This document shows, one piece after another, positions 1 to 9,614 of a DNA stretch of 64,000 nucleotides. The DNA lies in the NCBI RefSeq assembly GCF_000469385.1, contig NZ_KI271343.1, forward strand, positions 1 through 64,000. The letters run 5' to 3'. The position numbers and the translations under genes were made by a program. The notes beneath the pieces were generated by a model. It was given only the letters and a program-made list of their open reading frames with translations, did not search any database and had not been told where the DNA came from. The stretch comes from Leptotrichia sp. oral taxon 879 str. F0557 (lineage in GTDB: Bacteria; Fusobacteriota; Fusobacteriia; Fusobacteriales; Leptotrichiaceae). Every line of letters starts with the position of its first letter. The stretch's first letter is position 1.

Positions 1-89
1 TTTCATTCTTAAGTTTTATCCATCCGTACAATGTTCTGGAACTTATGTTGGACTGAAATAAAGTATATTACATAAATTTCAATTAGAAT

Positions 90-923
90 TTAACTGCGTT
101 TATTTTTTGATAATATAAAATGTATTAAAATAATTAAAAAGGAGAGAGTCTGTGCAATAGATATTCTCATAACTAATAACTTATCTATACTGCCATCTTT
201 TGATACAACATGTAATATATTTATAATGGTATTATTAACAAAATGATCTCCCATAGACATATACAGGCTTCCTGTAAGTTTTGTCATCATTGAAAATTTG
301 AATCCTACCAATGTAGAAGTTACAACTAATATTACTATATTAATAAACATTTCTTCAAAACCTATTGTTCCATCGTAATAGCTTCTAAGAAGAGCTGCTA
401 CATGCCAAAATCCAAATAATAAAGAACTTAATATGGCTGAAAGTAAAAAATTATATTTTTGTTCAAATAATTTTTGAAACAATCCTCTAAAAATTCCCTC
501 TTCCATAAGGACATTTATTATGTTTCCTAGAATACAAATTACAAAGAAAATAATTGCAGTTTGTTTACCTATATTACCTTCAACAGAGTATGTACTTACA
601 TAAAATTCCAATGACTTAAATTGACCATGTGATATATTTATTAGAATTTCTATTCCATAACTAATTATGTATATAAAAATTCCAAAAAGTAGACCTTGTC
701 TTAGATAAAATATAGCTTTTCTCCTTGTAAAACCTATATTTTCACAATTAAATGACATAGATTTAGCAACTATATATAAAACTATAATTCCTAGTATTTT
801 ATGGATAAAAGCTTCTCCAAAAAATGTTTTATCAGTTCTTAAAATAAAATACTCTAATATTCTAAATATATAGCATATTGTATAGATTACTAATATAATA
901 AATAACCCTTTTTTTTTGCTCAT
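90..923 (-). CDS. CPBP-family intramembrane metalloprotease (CAAX/Abi-like)
   Basis: A multi-pass membrane protein of 277 residues with the three CPBP (Abi) motifs in order: EEGIFRG (EExxxR), FGFWH (FxxxH) and DHFVNN (HxxxN), set in about eight hydrophobic segments. The family comprises glutamate-type intramembrane proteases, used for prenyl-protein processing or bacteriocin self-protection; the substrate here is unknown. I place the start at the ATG reading MSKKKGLF because AAGGAG lies 12 bases upstream. The open frame continues 26 codons further to 1001, but that part reads as a remnant of an aldo/keto reductase (next entry) and has no ribosome site. No partner gene such as a bacteriocin is visible. 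Family certain, role unknown. Confidence 0.8.
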   Translation of the reverse strand: MSKKKGLFIILVIYTICYIFRILEYFILRTDKTFFGEAFIHKILGIIVLYIVAKSMSFNCENIGFTRRKAIFYLRQGLLFGIFIYIISYGIEILINISHGQFKSLEFYVSTYSVEGNIGKQTAIIFFVICILGNIINVLMEEGIFRGLFQKLFEQKYNFLLSAILSSLLFGFWHVAALLRSYYDGTIGFEEMFINIVILVVTSTLVGFKFSMMTKLTGSLYMSMGDHFVNNTIINILHVVSKDGSIDKLLVMRISIAQTLSFLIILIHFILSKNKRS

Positions 924-1019
924 TTGCTTATCTTGCTCCTTTATATCTTTTAATTGCTTTCCTACTAATTTCTCACTGTTTCTGTTTCCGTTTCCATACA
1001 TTTCTGCCGTGTCTAAATA
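924..1019 (-). pseudogene. Aldo/keto reductase fragment, in frame with the CPBP protease
   Basis: Read on the minus strand this stretch gives LDTAEMYGNGNRNSEKLVGK, the N-terminal catalytic Asp/Tyr segment (DTAEMYGNG..SEKLVGK) of aldo/keto reductases. It starts just after an in-frame TAA (1020-1022), lacks the first ~45 residues and all of the barrel after this helix, and runs without a stop into the CPBP protease. It is therefore a gene fragment caught by a rearrangement. Whether it is translated as a short N-terminal extension of the protease is open. Confidence 0.6.
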
Positions 1020-1143
1020 TTATTTCTTTTTTTATAATTTAGCCTTCCATCCCTTTTCCTAACTTTATTAAACATATACAGAAACACCGACAAAGTTGTA
1101 ACAAGCATTCCAAAGCTGAAAAGCATCACTTGCACTTTTTCTG
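1013..1143 (-). pseudogene. Orphan C-terminal tail of a membrane protein
   Basis: A frame ending at 1013 encodes one convincing hydrophobic segment (VQVMLFSFGMLVTTLSVFLY) followed by a basic tail ending KKRNNI. It is joined on its upstream side to the transposase fragment at about 1144 and overlaps the reductase fragment in another frame. It looks like the 3' end of some membrane-protein gene cut by the insertion. I cannot name the family. Confidence 0.3.
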
Positions 1144-1399
1144 AAAGCGCTTTTTGCAACGCCGTATTCAAAGGCAATATTTTCCATAGTTCTATAGTCA
1201 CGGTAATATGAAAGCATAATTACAAGCCTGTTAAGGACAGACAGTTTTGGCGGATGTCCGCCTCTTAAGTGTTCAATTCTGTATGCCTCGTTCAAAAGTT
1301 TCAATATTTTATCAAAAGTATTTTTTTTAATACCAAAAATTTTCTGATAGTCTTCTTCTTTAAATTTTTTATTCTTTCAACATTGTTTATCATTTTCAT
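1144..1399 (-). pseudogene. Transposase N-terminal remnant (IS5-like, HTH_Tnp_4 type), frameshifted
   Basis: The reading HPPKLSVLNRLVIMLSYYRD, followed by RTMENIAFEYGVAKSA, is the helix-turn-helix block found at the start of IS5-group DDE transposases. The preceding residues (KEEDYQKIFGIKKNTFDKIL) are in the same frame, but the likely start (ATG at 1399 or 1393) lies in another frame, so there is a frameshift close to the start. The catalytic DDE domain is missing: after KSA the sequence passes into unrelated DNA. Only about 85 codons survive, so it is a dead IS remnant. A TATAAT lies upstream near 1410-1415. Confidence 0.65.
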
Positions 1400-1460
1400 C
1401 ACCAGTATTATTATACCTCAATATTGTCCTTTAAACAAGGTTATCGAACAGGTCTAATAA

Positions 1461-2444
1461 TTAATATTTTGTAATTAGATACTCAAATGCTCCAAGTGCC
1501 GCTTTTGCACCTTCTCCCATTGCAATAATAATTTGTTTTTGTCTGATGTTTGTAACATCTCCCGCAGCAAAGATTCCAGCTACAGAAGTTGAATTATTTT
1601 CAGGATTAATTACAATTTCTCCAATTTTATTTGTTTCAACCAAGTCTTTTACAACTTCGCTTCTTGGTGACAACCCAATTTCCACAAACATACCTTCTAC
1701 ATTCAATGTTTTTTCTTCATCAGTTTCTCTACTTTTATAAACAATGCTTTCAACAAATTCATTTCCATTCACTTTAACTGTTGCAGAATTTAAAATAGTT
1801 TTTACATTTGGCTGCTCAGCTAATTTTTCCTGTAGAACTTTATCTGCCTTTAATTCTGGCATAAATTCGATTAATGTAACTGATTTTGCAATTCCAGATA
1901 AATCAAGCGCTGCTTCTACACCTGAATTTCCTCCACCAATTACAGCCACATCTAGCCCTTTATAAAAAGGTCCGTCACAAGTTGAGCAGTAATGCACTCC
2001 TTTACCAACATATTCAGCCTCTCCAGGGATATTTAAACTTCTAGGTTTTGCTCCAGTTGCTACGATAACTGTTTTTGTTTTATAACTTTTTCCATCATCA
2101 GTTACCAAAATCTTATCTTTTCCATCTTCCTTGATCTCTTTTACCAAATGCCCTTCTTTAAACGCAATTTCATGTTCTTTTAAATGTTTTTCCAATGTTT
2201 CAGCAAATTTAGCTCCAGTTGTAGAAACAGTCCCAATAATATTCTCAATTTCATTTGTATCAAGAACCTGTCCCCCAATCTTCACTCCAATCATTGCCAC
2301 ATTAAGTCCTTTTCTAGCCGCATAAATTGCTGCAGAGACAGCCGCAGGCCCAGAACCAACTACAGTTACATCATAAAGTTTATTTTCATCAATTTTTACT
2401 AATTTCCCTTCATCTAAAGCACCAAGATTCAAGCTAAAATCCAT
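1461..2444 (-). CDS. AhpF/thioredoxin-reductase-like NAD(P)H flavin oxidoreductase
   Basis: A 327-residue FAD-dependent pyridine-nucleotide disulfide reductase. FAD-binding VVGSGPAAVSAAIYAARKG lies near residue 30, the redox-active CSTCDG pair near 155, NAD(P)-binding VIGGGNSGVEAA near 170, and the C-terminal FAD site GIFAAGDVTN near 290. Motifs such as IGGQVLDTNEIENIIG resemble the C-terminal part of AhpF more than TrxB, but the N-terminal AhpF thioredoxin-like domains are absent. It probably reduces a peroxiredoxin or thioredoxin-like partner. The start is supported by GGAGG 9 bases before the ATG. It stands alone, with a PerR-like palindrome upstream, which fits a peroxide-defence role. 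Confidence 0.85.
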   Translation of the reverse strand: MDFSLNLGALDEGKLVKIDENKLYDVTVVGSGPAAVSAAIYAARKGLNVAMIGVKIGGQVLDTNEIENIIGTVSTTGAKFAETLEKHLKEHEIAFKEGHLVKEIKEDGKDKILVTDDGKSYKTKTVIVATGAKPRSLNIPGEAEYVGKGVHYCSTCDGPFYKGLDVAVIGGGNSGVEAALDLSGIAKSVTLIEFMPELKADKVLQEKLAEQPNVKTILNSATVKVNGNEFVESIVYKSRETDEEKTLNVEGMFVEIGLSPRSEVVKDLVETNKIGEIVINPENNSTSVAGIFAAGDVTNIRQKQIIIAMGEGAKAALGAFEYLITKY

Positions 2445-2497
2445 TTTCTATACCTCCAAATTTGATTTTTATTTATTTTATAATAATTTATTTAATT

Positions 2498-2512
2498 TTG
2501 TAATCATTACAA
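2498..2512. promoter_or_regulatory. PerR/Fur-like palindromic operator upstream of the flavin reductase
   Basis: TTGTAATCATTACAA is a perfect 15-base palindrome 53 bases upstream of the reductase start. It differs from the PerR-box consensus (TTATAATnATTATAA) at one symmetrical pair of positions. A minus-strand -10 candidate (TATAAA, 2482..2477) lies just downstream, so the palindrome would cover the -35 region, as expected for a repressor site. The link to PerR is inference. Confidence 0.5.
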
Positions 2513-2632
2513 TTTATTTTAATATAATTTTCCAAAATTGTCAACAATAAAATTTTAACTTTAATAAATGTTATATTTAATTTATCAACAATTTCCAATA
2601 TTTTCTTACCTATTAAAAAATTAAAAATAAAA

Positions 2633-2658
2633 CCCACTAGTTATAAATAACCAGTAGG
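2633..2658 (-). terminator. Terminator of the candidate toxin mRNA
   Basis: Eleven-base-pair stem (2633-2643 with 2648-2658, including two G-U pairs) around a four-base loop. On the minus strand it is followed by TTTTATTTTT. It lies 30 bases after the small toxin ORF and would end a transcript of roughly 200 nt. Confidence 0.65.
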
Positions 2659-2688
2659 CAAAGGTAGGAGAAAATCAATTCAAGCTGA

Positions 2689-2760
2689 CTATCTTTGATG
2701 GCTAAAAATTAAGAAAAGAATGATTATAGCCAATAAAACAGTCCAGTCTTGATTAATCAT
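2689..2760 (-). CDS. Candidate type I toxin: 23-residue single-helix membrane peptide
   Basis: A short ORF reads MINQDWTV, then an unbroken hydrophobic run LLAIIILFLIF, then the polar tail SHQR and TAG. A strong ribosome site GGGGGTGG ends 5-6 bases before the ATG. The size and architecture (polar end, one transmembrane helix, charged tail) match type I toxins such as Ibs, TisB or Fst, though I see no clear sequence match to any named family. It has its own promoter, 5' hairpin and terminator, and the sequence directly before the ribosome site is exactly complementary to a small RNA encoded just upstream. Toxicity is inference from this arrangement. Confidence 0.65.
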   Translation of the reverse strand: MINQDWTVLLAIIILFLIFSHQR

Positions 2761-2772
2761 CTTGACCACCCC

Positions 2773-2819
2773 CAATCTATATGCTTTGTTGTCGTTTAAG
2801 TTTGCGGAGCTTAATCGAC
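2773..2819 (-). promoter_or_regulatory. Toxin mRNA 5' leader: terminal hairpin and antisense target
   Basis: The expected transcript begins at about 2819 with a hairpin: GTCGATTAAG (2819..2810) pairs with CTTAAACGAC (2800..2791) apart from one mismatch, leaving a loop that contains TCCGCA (2808..2803). Then comes AAGCATATAGATTG (2786..2773), immediately before the GGGGGTGG ribosome site. The 14-mer is the exact complement of a segment of the upstream small RNA, and the loop TCCGCA is complementary to TGCGGA (2876..2871) in the same RNA. This is the layout expected for translation control by antisense pairing next to the ribosome site. Confidence 0.6.
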
Positions 2820-2824
2820 AGAAT

Positions 2825-2853
2825 ATTATATCATAAAAAATACCCCCATTCAA
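2825..2853 (-). promoter_or_regulatory. Promoter of the candidate toxin mRNA
   Basis: TTGAAT (2853..2848), 17-base spacer, TATAAT (2830..2825) on the minus strand. The -35 lies inside the terminator hairpin of the upstream small RNA, so the two units are packed without spare sequence. The expected start is about 2819, exactly at the foot of the 5' hairpin. Confidence 0.65.
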
Positions 2854-2910
2854 TTAAGAACGAGGGATTTTCCGCATTTTTTCTATAAGCATATAGATTG
2901 TTTTTTATTC
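2834..2910 (-). ncRNA. Candidate antitoxin small RNA, encoded in tandem upstream of the toxin
   Basis: A predicted RNA of about 77 nt on the same strand as the toxin. It starts about 7 bases after its own TATAAT and ends at an imperfect hairpin (CCCTCGTTC with GAATGGGGG) followed by TATTTTTT. It contains CAATCTATATGCTT (2900..2887), exactly complementary to the toxin mRNA next to its ribosome site (2786..2773), and TGCGGA (2876..2871), complementary to the loop of the toxin 5' hairpin. A tandem antitoxin acting by a separate antisense segment recalls IstR/tisB and OrzO/zorO, except that those pairs are divergent. Ends are estimated. Confidence 0.6.
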
Positions 2911-2916
2911 AAAAGT

Positions 2917-2945
2917 ATTATATCATTTTTCAAAAAAAAAATCAA
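2917..2945 (-). promoter_or_regulatory. Promoter of the candidate antitoxin RNA
   Basis: TTGATT (2945..2940), 17-base spacer, TATAAT (2922..2917) on the minus strand. It closely mirrors the toxin promoter about 90 bases downstream. Confidence 0.6.
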
Positions 2946-2947
2946 TA

Positions 2948-3112
2948 TTAAAATTTTATATTTTTTATACAGGAACATTTCATCAATTTCTCAAATGTTT
3001 TTTTATACTTCTTCAAAACTTTAGAAGTAATTATTTCTAATTCCTTATCTTCTGCAATTTTTACTTATTTATTCTCAACTTTCTTTGTTAAATTTCTTAA
3101 TTTTATCTCCAT
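2948..3112 (-). pseudogene. Small degenerate ORF with an in-frame stop
   Basis: From an ATG at 3112 the frame reads MEIKLRNLTKKVENK, then TAA (3067..3065), then continues in the same frame as VKIAEDKELEIITSKVLKKY to a stop at 2948. The composition (charged, helical, no stops except one) looks like a short coding sequence of about 50 residues interrupted by a nonsense mutation, possibly an old antitoxin-like protein. I do not recognise the family. It lies directly upstream of the candidate type I toxin-antitoxin locus. Confidence 0.3.
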
Positions 3113-3178
3113 ATTACTTACATCTTATAAAAATAATATCATAAATATGTCATCAAATTCAATCTATTTTCCAAAATA

Positions 3179-5407
3179 TTATTTCACTTTAAAAAATTTC
3201 AATCTTAAAGCATTACCCAAAACAGATACTGAACTAAATGACATTGCAAAAGCCGCTATCATCGGATCCAATTTTGGTCCATTGAAAAATGCATAAAATA
3301 TTCCAGCGGCAAATGGTATTCCAAGTACGTTATAAAAGAATGCCCAAAATAGATTTTCCTTTATATTTGTGATTGTTGCTTTACTTAATGCTATTGCACC
3401 CGCAACATCTCTCAAATCGTTTCTAATTAAGACAATATCAGCTGATTCTATCGCAACATCTGTTCCGTTTCCTATCGCAATTCCAACGTTTGCCTGAGCC
3501 AGTGCTGGTGAATCGTTAATTCCGTCTCCAACCATTGCAACAAATTCATCTTTTTCCTGAAGTTCCTTTACTTTTTGAGATTTCTGATTAGGCAGCACTT
3601 CTGAAATTACATCATCTATTCCCACTTGTTTTGCGATAAATTTGGCAGTTTTTTCGTTATCTCCAGTTAGCATTATTGTCTTGATTCCCATTTTTTTCAG
3701 TTTTTCTATAGCTTCCTTGCTTGTTTCCTTGATAACATCTGCAACTGCAACAAGTCCTGCCAGTTCGTTATCAATCGAAATGTACATTGGCGTTTTTCCT
3801 TCATTCGACAAAATATCATAATCTTTTTGAGAAATTTCCACATTGATTTTTCGATTTTCCATCAATTTTCTATTTCCAATTTGAACTTCCTTGCCTTCAA
3901 ATGTTGCACGAATACCGTAACCTGGCATTGCCCTAAATTTTTCATACGGCTTAATTTCAATATTTTTCTCTTTTGCTTCGTTTACGATTGCTTCTGCCAA
4001 TGGGTGTTCTGAATCATTTTCCACACTTGCAGCAATTTTTAACAATTCATTTTCATTATATTTCCCATAAGCAATCAAATTAGTAAGTATAGGCTTTCCT
4101 TTCGTAATCGTACCAGTCTTGTCAAACACAACAGTTTTAATTTTATGTGCTGTTTCAAGGGCTTCCCCACTTTTTATAAGAATACCGTTCTCAGCCCCTT
4201 TTCCAGTTCCAACCATTATCGATGTAGGTGTTGCAAGTCCCAATGCACACGGACACGCAATTACAAGTACAGCAATGAAGAACGACAATGCAGTAACCAA
4301 TCCACTTCCACTCAAAAACCAAGCAATTCCTGTAATTATCGCAATCCCAATAACAATCGGCACAAAATATGCCGCCACAATGTCTGCCATTCGAGAAATT
4401 TGAGCCTTTGACCCCTGTGCCTCCTCAACCAGCTTTATAATTTGTGACAAAACTGTATTTTTACCAATTTCAGTCGCCTCAAATCTGATACTTCCATTTT
4501 TATTTATACTTCCTCCAACAACCTTATCTCCAACTTTTTTGCTTACTGGCAAACTTTCTCCTGTCAACATTGACTCATCAACAGAAGTCGCCCCTTCCAC
4601 AATTCTTCCATCCACCGCAATTTTTTCTCCCGGCTTCACAATAACAATATCTCCAACTTTCAAGTTTTCAATCAGAACTTCCTTTTCCGCTCCATTTTCA
4701 ATAATTTTAGCCTTTTTAGGTTGAAGTCCGATAAGTTTTTTTATTGCCGATGAAGTTTGACCTTTTGTTTTTGCCTCCAGCAGTTTTCCAAACAAGATTA
4801 ACGTAATAATTGTACCAGCCGACTCATAATATAAATCCATATGTGCTTCAGGGTCTACAGTTACAATTCTAAAAGTTGCGTAAATTCCATAGAGTACCGC
4901 CGCTGTTGCCCCAATAGCAATTAATGAATCCATTGTTGGAGATTTTCTTACTAAATTTTTAAATCCATGTGAAAAAAAATCTCTCCCAGCATAAATAATA
5001 GGCAAAGTCAACACAAACTGTGCCAATGCAAAATTAAGCGGATTTACCTTAGGATTCAAAAATTCAGGAAGTGCTGCCCCAAGCATATGCCCCATCGAAA
5101 TATACAAAAGTGGAACAACAAAAATAATTGCCAAAATTAATCGATTTTTCAAGCTTTTTATTTTCTCTTGATAAAGTTCCAGCTTTTTATCTTCCGTCAT
5201 ATCCTCAACCAGTCCATACCCAGCCGACTCCACTATTTCCCTAATTTTATCAAAATTGTACTTCTTCTCATCATATTCAATATTCAATTTTTCAGTTGCA
5301 AAATTAACTGAAGCGTTAATATCATTATTTTTATTAAGTGCCTTTTCCACAGCATTGGCACAAGATGCACAGCTCATTCCAGTTACTGTATAGTTTTTTT
5401 CTGCCAT
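3179..5407 (-). CDS. copA: Copper-exporting P1B-type ATPase CopA
   Basis: A 742-residue heavy-metal P-type ATPase that exports Cu(I) across the inner membrane. It has one N-terminal metal-binding domain (GMSCASC at residues 10-16), the intramembrane metal site ACPCALG, the phosphorylation motif DKTGT, the P1B-specific SEHPLA, and the hinge [13 protein letters not shown] near the C-terminus. Eight membrane segments are visible. The frame opens 18 bases earlier at 5425, but AAGGAGG lies just before the ATG reading MAEKNYTV, so that start is preferred. It follows the copY-type repressor by about 30 bases and surely forms an operon with it. Single HMA domain and no separate chaperone gene nearby. 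Confidence 0.95.
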   Translation of the reverse strand: MAEKNYTVTGMSCASCANAVEKALNKNNDINASVNFATEKLNIEYDEKKYNFDKIREIVESAGYGLVEDMTEDKKLELYQEKIKSLKNRLILAIIFVVPLLYISMGHMLGAALPEFLNPKVNPLNFALAQFVLTLPIIYAGRDFFSHGFKNLVRKSPTMDSLIAIGATAAVLYGIYATFRIVTVDPEAHMDLYYESAGTIITLILFGKLLEAKTKGQTSSAIKKLIGLQPKKAKIIENGAEKEVLIENLKVGDIVIVKPGEKIAVDGRIVEGATSVDESMLTGESLPVSKKVGDKVVGGSINKNGSIRFEATEIGKNTVLSQIIKLVEEAQGSKAQISRMADIVAAYFVPIVIGIAIITGIAWFLSGSGLVTALSFFIAVLVIACPCALGLATPTSIMVGTGKGAENGILIKSGEALETAHKIKTVVFDKTGTITKGKPILTNLIAYGKYNENELLKIAASVENDSEHPLAEAIVNEAKEKNIEIKPYEKFRAMPGYGIRATFEGKEVQIGNRKLMENRKINVEISQKDYDILSNEGKTPMYISIDNELAGLVAVADVIKETSKEAIEKLKKMGIKTIMLTGDNEKTAKFIAKQVGIDDVISEVLPNQKSQKVKELQEKDEFVAMVGDGINDSPALAQANVGIAIGNGTDVAIESADIVLIRNDLRDVAGAIALSKATITNIKENLFWAFFYNVLGIPFAAGIFYAFFNGPKLDPMIAAFAMSFSSVSVLGNALRLKFFKVK

Positions 5408-5441
5408 AATCTTTTCCTCCTTCATTTAGTACAATATATCT

Positions 5442-5909
5442 TTAAATATGCTTATGTCCATTATGCTCACAATTACACTGCCCTTCAACACAATCACACA
5501 AAACTTCTTCCACAGCCGTTTTCCTCCTGTCCTCTACAGCCTTTAAAATCAAATCCAAGTCGTCAAAACTCAGTTCACTGTTCTCAATAACTTTCCCTAT
5601 CATTTCTCCAACTTTCGTTTTACAAATTTTATCAAAAGTTCCTAATATATAACTGTTAGCAACTTTCTTTTCTGTAAAATCTGTCGAATAAATATACTTG
5701 TTCCCAATTTCCCTCTTTTTCAAAATATTCTTTTCCAGCAGCCGATTCAACAGCGCCTTTATTGTAGCCTGTTTCCAGTTCATTTTCTCACAAAGCACCT
5801 CTGCCACAAACTTGCTCGTAACTTCGCTATTTGCCCACACAACTCGCATTATTTCCCATTCTGCATCGGTTATATGCTGTTTTTTATCGATTCTGCAATT
5901 TTCTTTCAC
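5442..5909 (-). CDS. copY: CopY-type copper-responsive repressor (BlaI/MecI family)
   Basis: A 155-residue winged-helix repressor of the BlaI/MecI/CopY family (ITDAEWEIMRVVWANSEVTS start, then a basic recognition helix near residues 45-60). The C-terminus carries CDCVEGQCNC, the paired CxC Cu(I)-binding motif that separates CopY from the beta-lactamase repressors, followed by a His-containing tail. It should repress the copY-copA operon and release DNA on copper binding. The start codon is GTG, with AAGGAGG seven bases upstream. Two identical-pattern operator sites lie in its promoter. Confidence 0.9.
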   Translation of the reverse strand: MKENCRIDKKQHITDAEWEIMRVVWANSEVTSKFVAEVLCEKMNWKQATIKALLNRLLEKNILKKREIGNKYIYSTDFTEKKVANSYILGTFDKICKTKVGEMIGKVIENSELSFDDLDLILKAVEDRRKTAVEEVLCDCVEGQCNCEHNGHKHI

Positions 5910-5927
5910 ATTCTTACCTCCTTTAAT

Positions 5928-5986
5928 GTTTACGTTTGTAATCTTTTTACATTATATAGTTTACAACAGTAATCGTTTTTTGTCAA
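5928..5986 (-). promoter_or_regulatory. copY-copA promoter with two operator sites
   Basis: Two 16-base sites share the pattern GATTAC-N4-GTAAAC read on the minus strand: 5974..5959 (N4 TGTT) and 5943..5928 (N4 AAAC). Both are inverted repeats around GTTTAC/GTAATC arms. A promoter TTGACA (5986..5981), 17-base spacer, TAAACT (5963..5958) has the upstream site over its spacer and -10. A further TATAAT (5956..5951) lies between the two sites. The pattern is related to, but not identical with, the lactococcal cop box (TACAnnTGTA). Confidence 0.6.
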
Positions 5987-6041
5987 GTATTTTTTGTTAT
6001 AATAATTTTACAGGGTTTGTCACTCTAAAAATAAATTAAAA

Positions 6042-6065
6042 TGTGAGAGCTTTTACACTCTCACA
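6042..6065 (-). terminator. Terminator after lacG
   Basis: Stem TGTGAGAG (6042-6049) with CTCTCACA (6058-6065). On the minus strand it is followed by TTTTAATTTATTTTT. It closes the lac operon 27 bases after the lacG stop. Confidence 0.75.
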
Positions 6066-6091
6066 CGAAAAAATTCAAATATATAAATTTT

Positions 6092-7528
<1,437 letters not shown>

Positions 7529-9217
7529 TTAATCTTCAAATTGTGCTTGTACAAAATCTAATGCACCTTTACCGTCACGAGTCAAACTAATATATTGAGC
7601 CCCTTCGGTTTTTGCTAATTTAATTCCTAACTTATCAGTTTCTGCCTTCATATCTTCAAAATTTGATGCAACTTGCGGTGCAAGAATAACTAAATCAAAT
7701 TCAGGAAGTATTTCACGGTGTGCACCATATCCACCTGCTGCAGCTTTAACTGGAACATTATGTTCTTTTGCCGCCTTATTTAAAGCATTTGCTAAAAGTC
7801 CGCTTGTTCCTCCACCAGCGCATAATACAAGTACATTTGTTTCTTTCGTTATATTATTTTGAACAACACCGGCTTTTTCAAGAATGTTATCTGCTTTTTT
7901 AGTGTTGAAATTTGCAGCAACTTTTTCTTTTAATTCATCGTTTGTTTTTCCTAAACGTTCTTCCTCAAGAATCTGCTTATCATATACTTTTACAAATGGA
8001 TAATAGATAATAAAATCTACAACAATTAAAAGTGCTGCTAAAACAAATGATAGTACTTGAAGATTTGTCCCTAATATTATACCCAATGGTCCTGGAGTTG
8101 TCCATGGAAGATTAGCAGTAAAACTGTTCATTCCAAGTACATCTATAAATATTTTAAAAATCCACACATTTACTATTGGTGCAAAAATAAACGGTATAAA
8201 GAATACAGGATTTAATACAATCGGAGCACCAAATAAAATTGGCTCGTTTACACCAAAGAATGTAGGTACAGCAGAAGCACGTCCAATAGCCTTATTTCTC
8301 TTAGATTTACAAAGCCACATAAACATAAATGGCACAATTAAAGTAGCTCCAGTTCCTCCCATTGTAACTATAAACATTTGTGTTCCCGAAGTCAAAATTT
8401 TATCTGCATGATGTCCAGCTCTCATAAGGTTTAGATTTGCATCTATATTAGCATAAGTAACAACTGCAATAGCTGGCTCTACAATTGAAGGCCCATGAAT
8501 TCCGACAAACCAGAAGAAAGCATAAGCTCCAAATATAAGAGTAATTCCTACATATCCATCTGCTGCTGAAAATAACGGTCCAAAAAGTTTACCTACTGCT
8601 TCTGCAACTCCTGTTCCGATAAAGTGACGTACAAAAATCTCAAGAACATAAAGTAATACTATTGATAAAGTAAATGGTATTACATCTTTAAAAACTTGTG
8701 AAATATTAGGCGGAACTTCTGACGGCATTTTTATAGTTACTTCGTTTTTTACACAGAATTTATAAATTGTTACAATTATAAATGCTGCTAAAAATGCAGT
8801 TAAAAGTCCTTTTGTACCCAAGAATCCAGTTGAAATTCCACCTTCAATCGGATCTGCCGCTAATAATAGCAGTCCAACCATTGATGCTAAAAGTGTAGAA
8901 AGATAATTAATTTGATTAGTTGCCGGCATAGAACGATTTACAGAATCTGTTAATGATTTAGCTGTTGTTCCTGCTACTAAAAATGCTAAGATTCCCATAG
9001 AATAACCGTATGGTTTCATTAATAAAGCCTCTATATTTTTTGACCAAAAAAATCCAAAAGCATTTGGTACATAAGCAATTAAGATAAAAATACTAGAAAA
9101 TAGTATAACTGGCATACCAGCTATAAAACCATCACGAATTGCTCTTAAATATATATTCCGAGATAATTTTTCAAAAAAAGGCTTTCCTTTTTCTATAAAT
9201 TCAATCAGTTTTTTCAT
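7529..9217 (-). CDS. lacE: Lactose-specific PTS EIICB component LacE
   Basis: A 562-residue PTS permease: an EIIC membrane domain (residues 1 to about 420, with the substrate-site stretch [20 protein letters not shown]) followed by an EIIB domain whose phosphocysteine is in [10 protein letters not shown] near residue 467. It takes up and phosphorylates lactose at the 6 position. The ATG follows the lacF stop directly (TAAATG), with a GAGGAG-type ribosome site inside the lacF end, so the two are translationally coupled. The linker between the domains is charged and flexible. Length fits LacE (about 570). Confidence 0.93.
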   Translation of the reverse strand: MKKLIEFIEKGKPFFEKLSRNIYLRAIRDGFIAGMPVILFSSIFILIAYVPNAFGFFWSKNIEALLMKPYGYSMGILAFLVAGTTAKSLTDSVNRSMPATNQINYLSTLLASMVGLLLLAADPIEGGISTGFLGTKGLLTAFLAAFIIVTIYKFCVKNEVTIKMPSEVPPNISQVFKDVIPFTLSIVLLYVLEIFVRHFIGTGVAEAVGKLFGPLFSAADGYVGITLIFGAYAFFWFVGIHGPSIVEPAIAVVTYANIDANLNLMRAGHHADKILTSGTQMFIVTMGGTGATLIVPFMFMWLCKSKRNKAIGRASAVPTFFGVNEPILFGAPIVLNPVFFIPFIFAPIVNVWIFKIFIDVLGMNSFTANLPWTTPGPLGIILGTNLQVLSFVLAALLIVVDFIIYYPFVKVYDKQILEEERLGKTNDELKEKVAANFNTKKADNILEKAGVVQNNITKETNVLVLCAGGGTSGLLANALNKAAKEHNVPVKAAAGGYGAHREILPEFDLVILAPQVASNFEDMKAETDKLGIKLAKTEGAQYISLTRDGKGALDFVQAQFED

Positions 9218-9535
9218 TTACTTTGCTCCTCTTTTATATAATTCTATCAAATGTTTCATTAATTCTTTCAATAATATTGTTGTCATTAAATGATCCTGTC
9301 CATGAACCATAATAAAACTCATTTCCAAATTTTCTCCAGCTGCTTCTTTACCTAAAATATCTGTTTGTGAATTATGAGCACCAACCAAACATTCCTCAGC
9401 TTCTTTTACTAAATTTTCTGCTTCCTCGAACTCTCCATTTTGTGCTTTATTTAATGCTGTCATCAATTTAGATCTTGCATCTCCTGCATAAGCCACTATT
9501 TCAAATCCAACCATTGTAACATCTTCTTTAGTCAT
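9218..9535 (-). CDS. lacF: Lactose-specific PTS EIIA component LacF
   Basis: A 105-residue cytoplasmic EIIA of the lactose/cellobiose family. The phosphorylated histidine lies in VHGQDHLM near residue 80, and the helical region [15 protein letters not shown] is typical. It passes phosphate from HPr to the EIIB domain of LacE. GGGAG lies upstream of the ATG. Being directly coupled to lacE supports lactose specificity. Confidence 0.93.
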   Translation of the reverse strand: MTKEDVTMVGFEIVAYAGDARSKLMTALNKAQNGEFEEAENLVKEAEECLVGAHNSQTDILGKEAAGENLEMSFIMVHGQDHLMTTILLKELMKHLIELYKRGAK

Positions 9536-9614
9536 AATTTTCTCCCTTTTGAAATAATATTTTTAATTTTTCTAATCATACTTTATTTAATTATTGCTTT
9601 TTTTATTTCTTAAT

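Noticed and set aside
2-61. A plus-strand frame entering from the left edge, ending SGTYVGLK and TAA
   Set aside because: Only 19 codons are visible with no recognisable motif; an open frame of this length is easily chance, though it could be the tail of a gene outside the window.
4119-4411. Two overlapping plus-strand ORFs opposite copA
   Set aside because: Antisense shadows of the conserved CopA core, with no independent signals.
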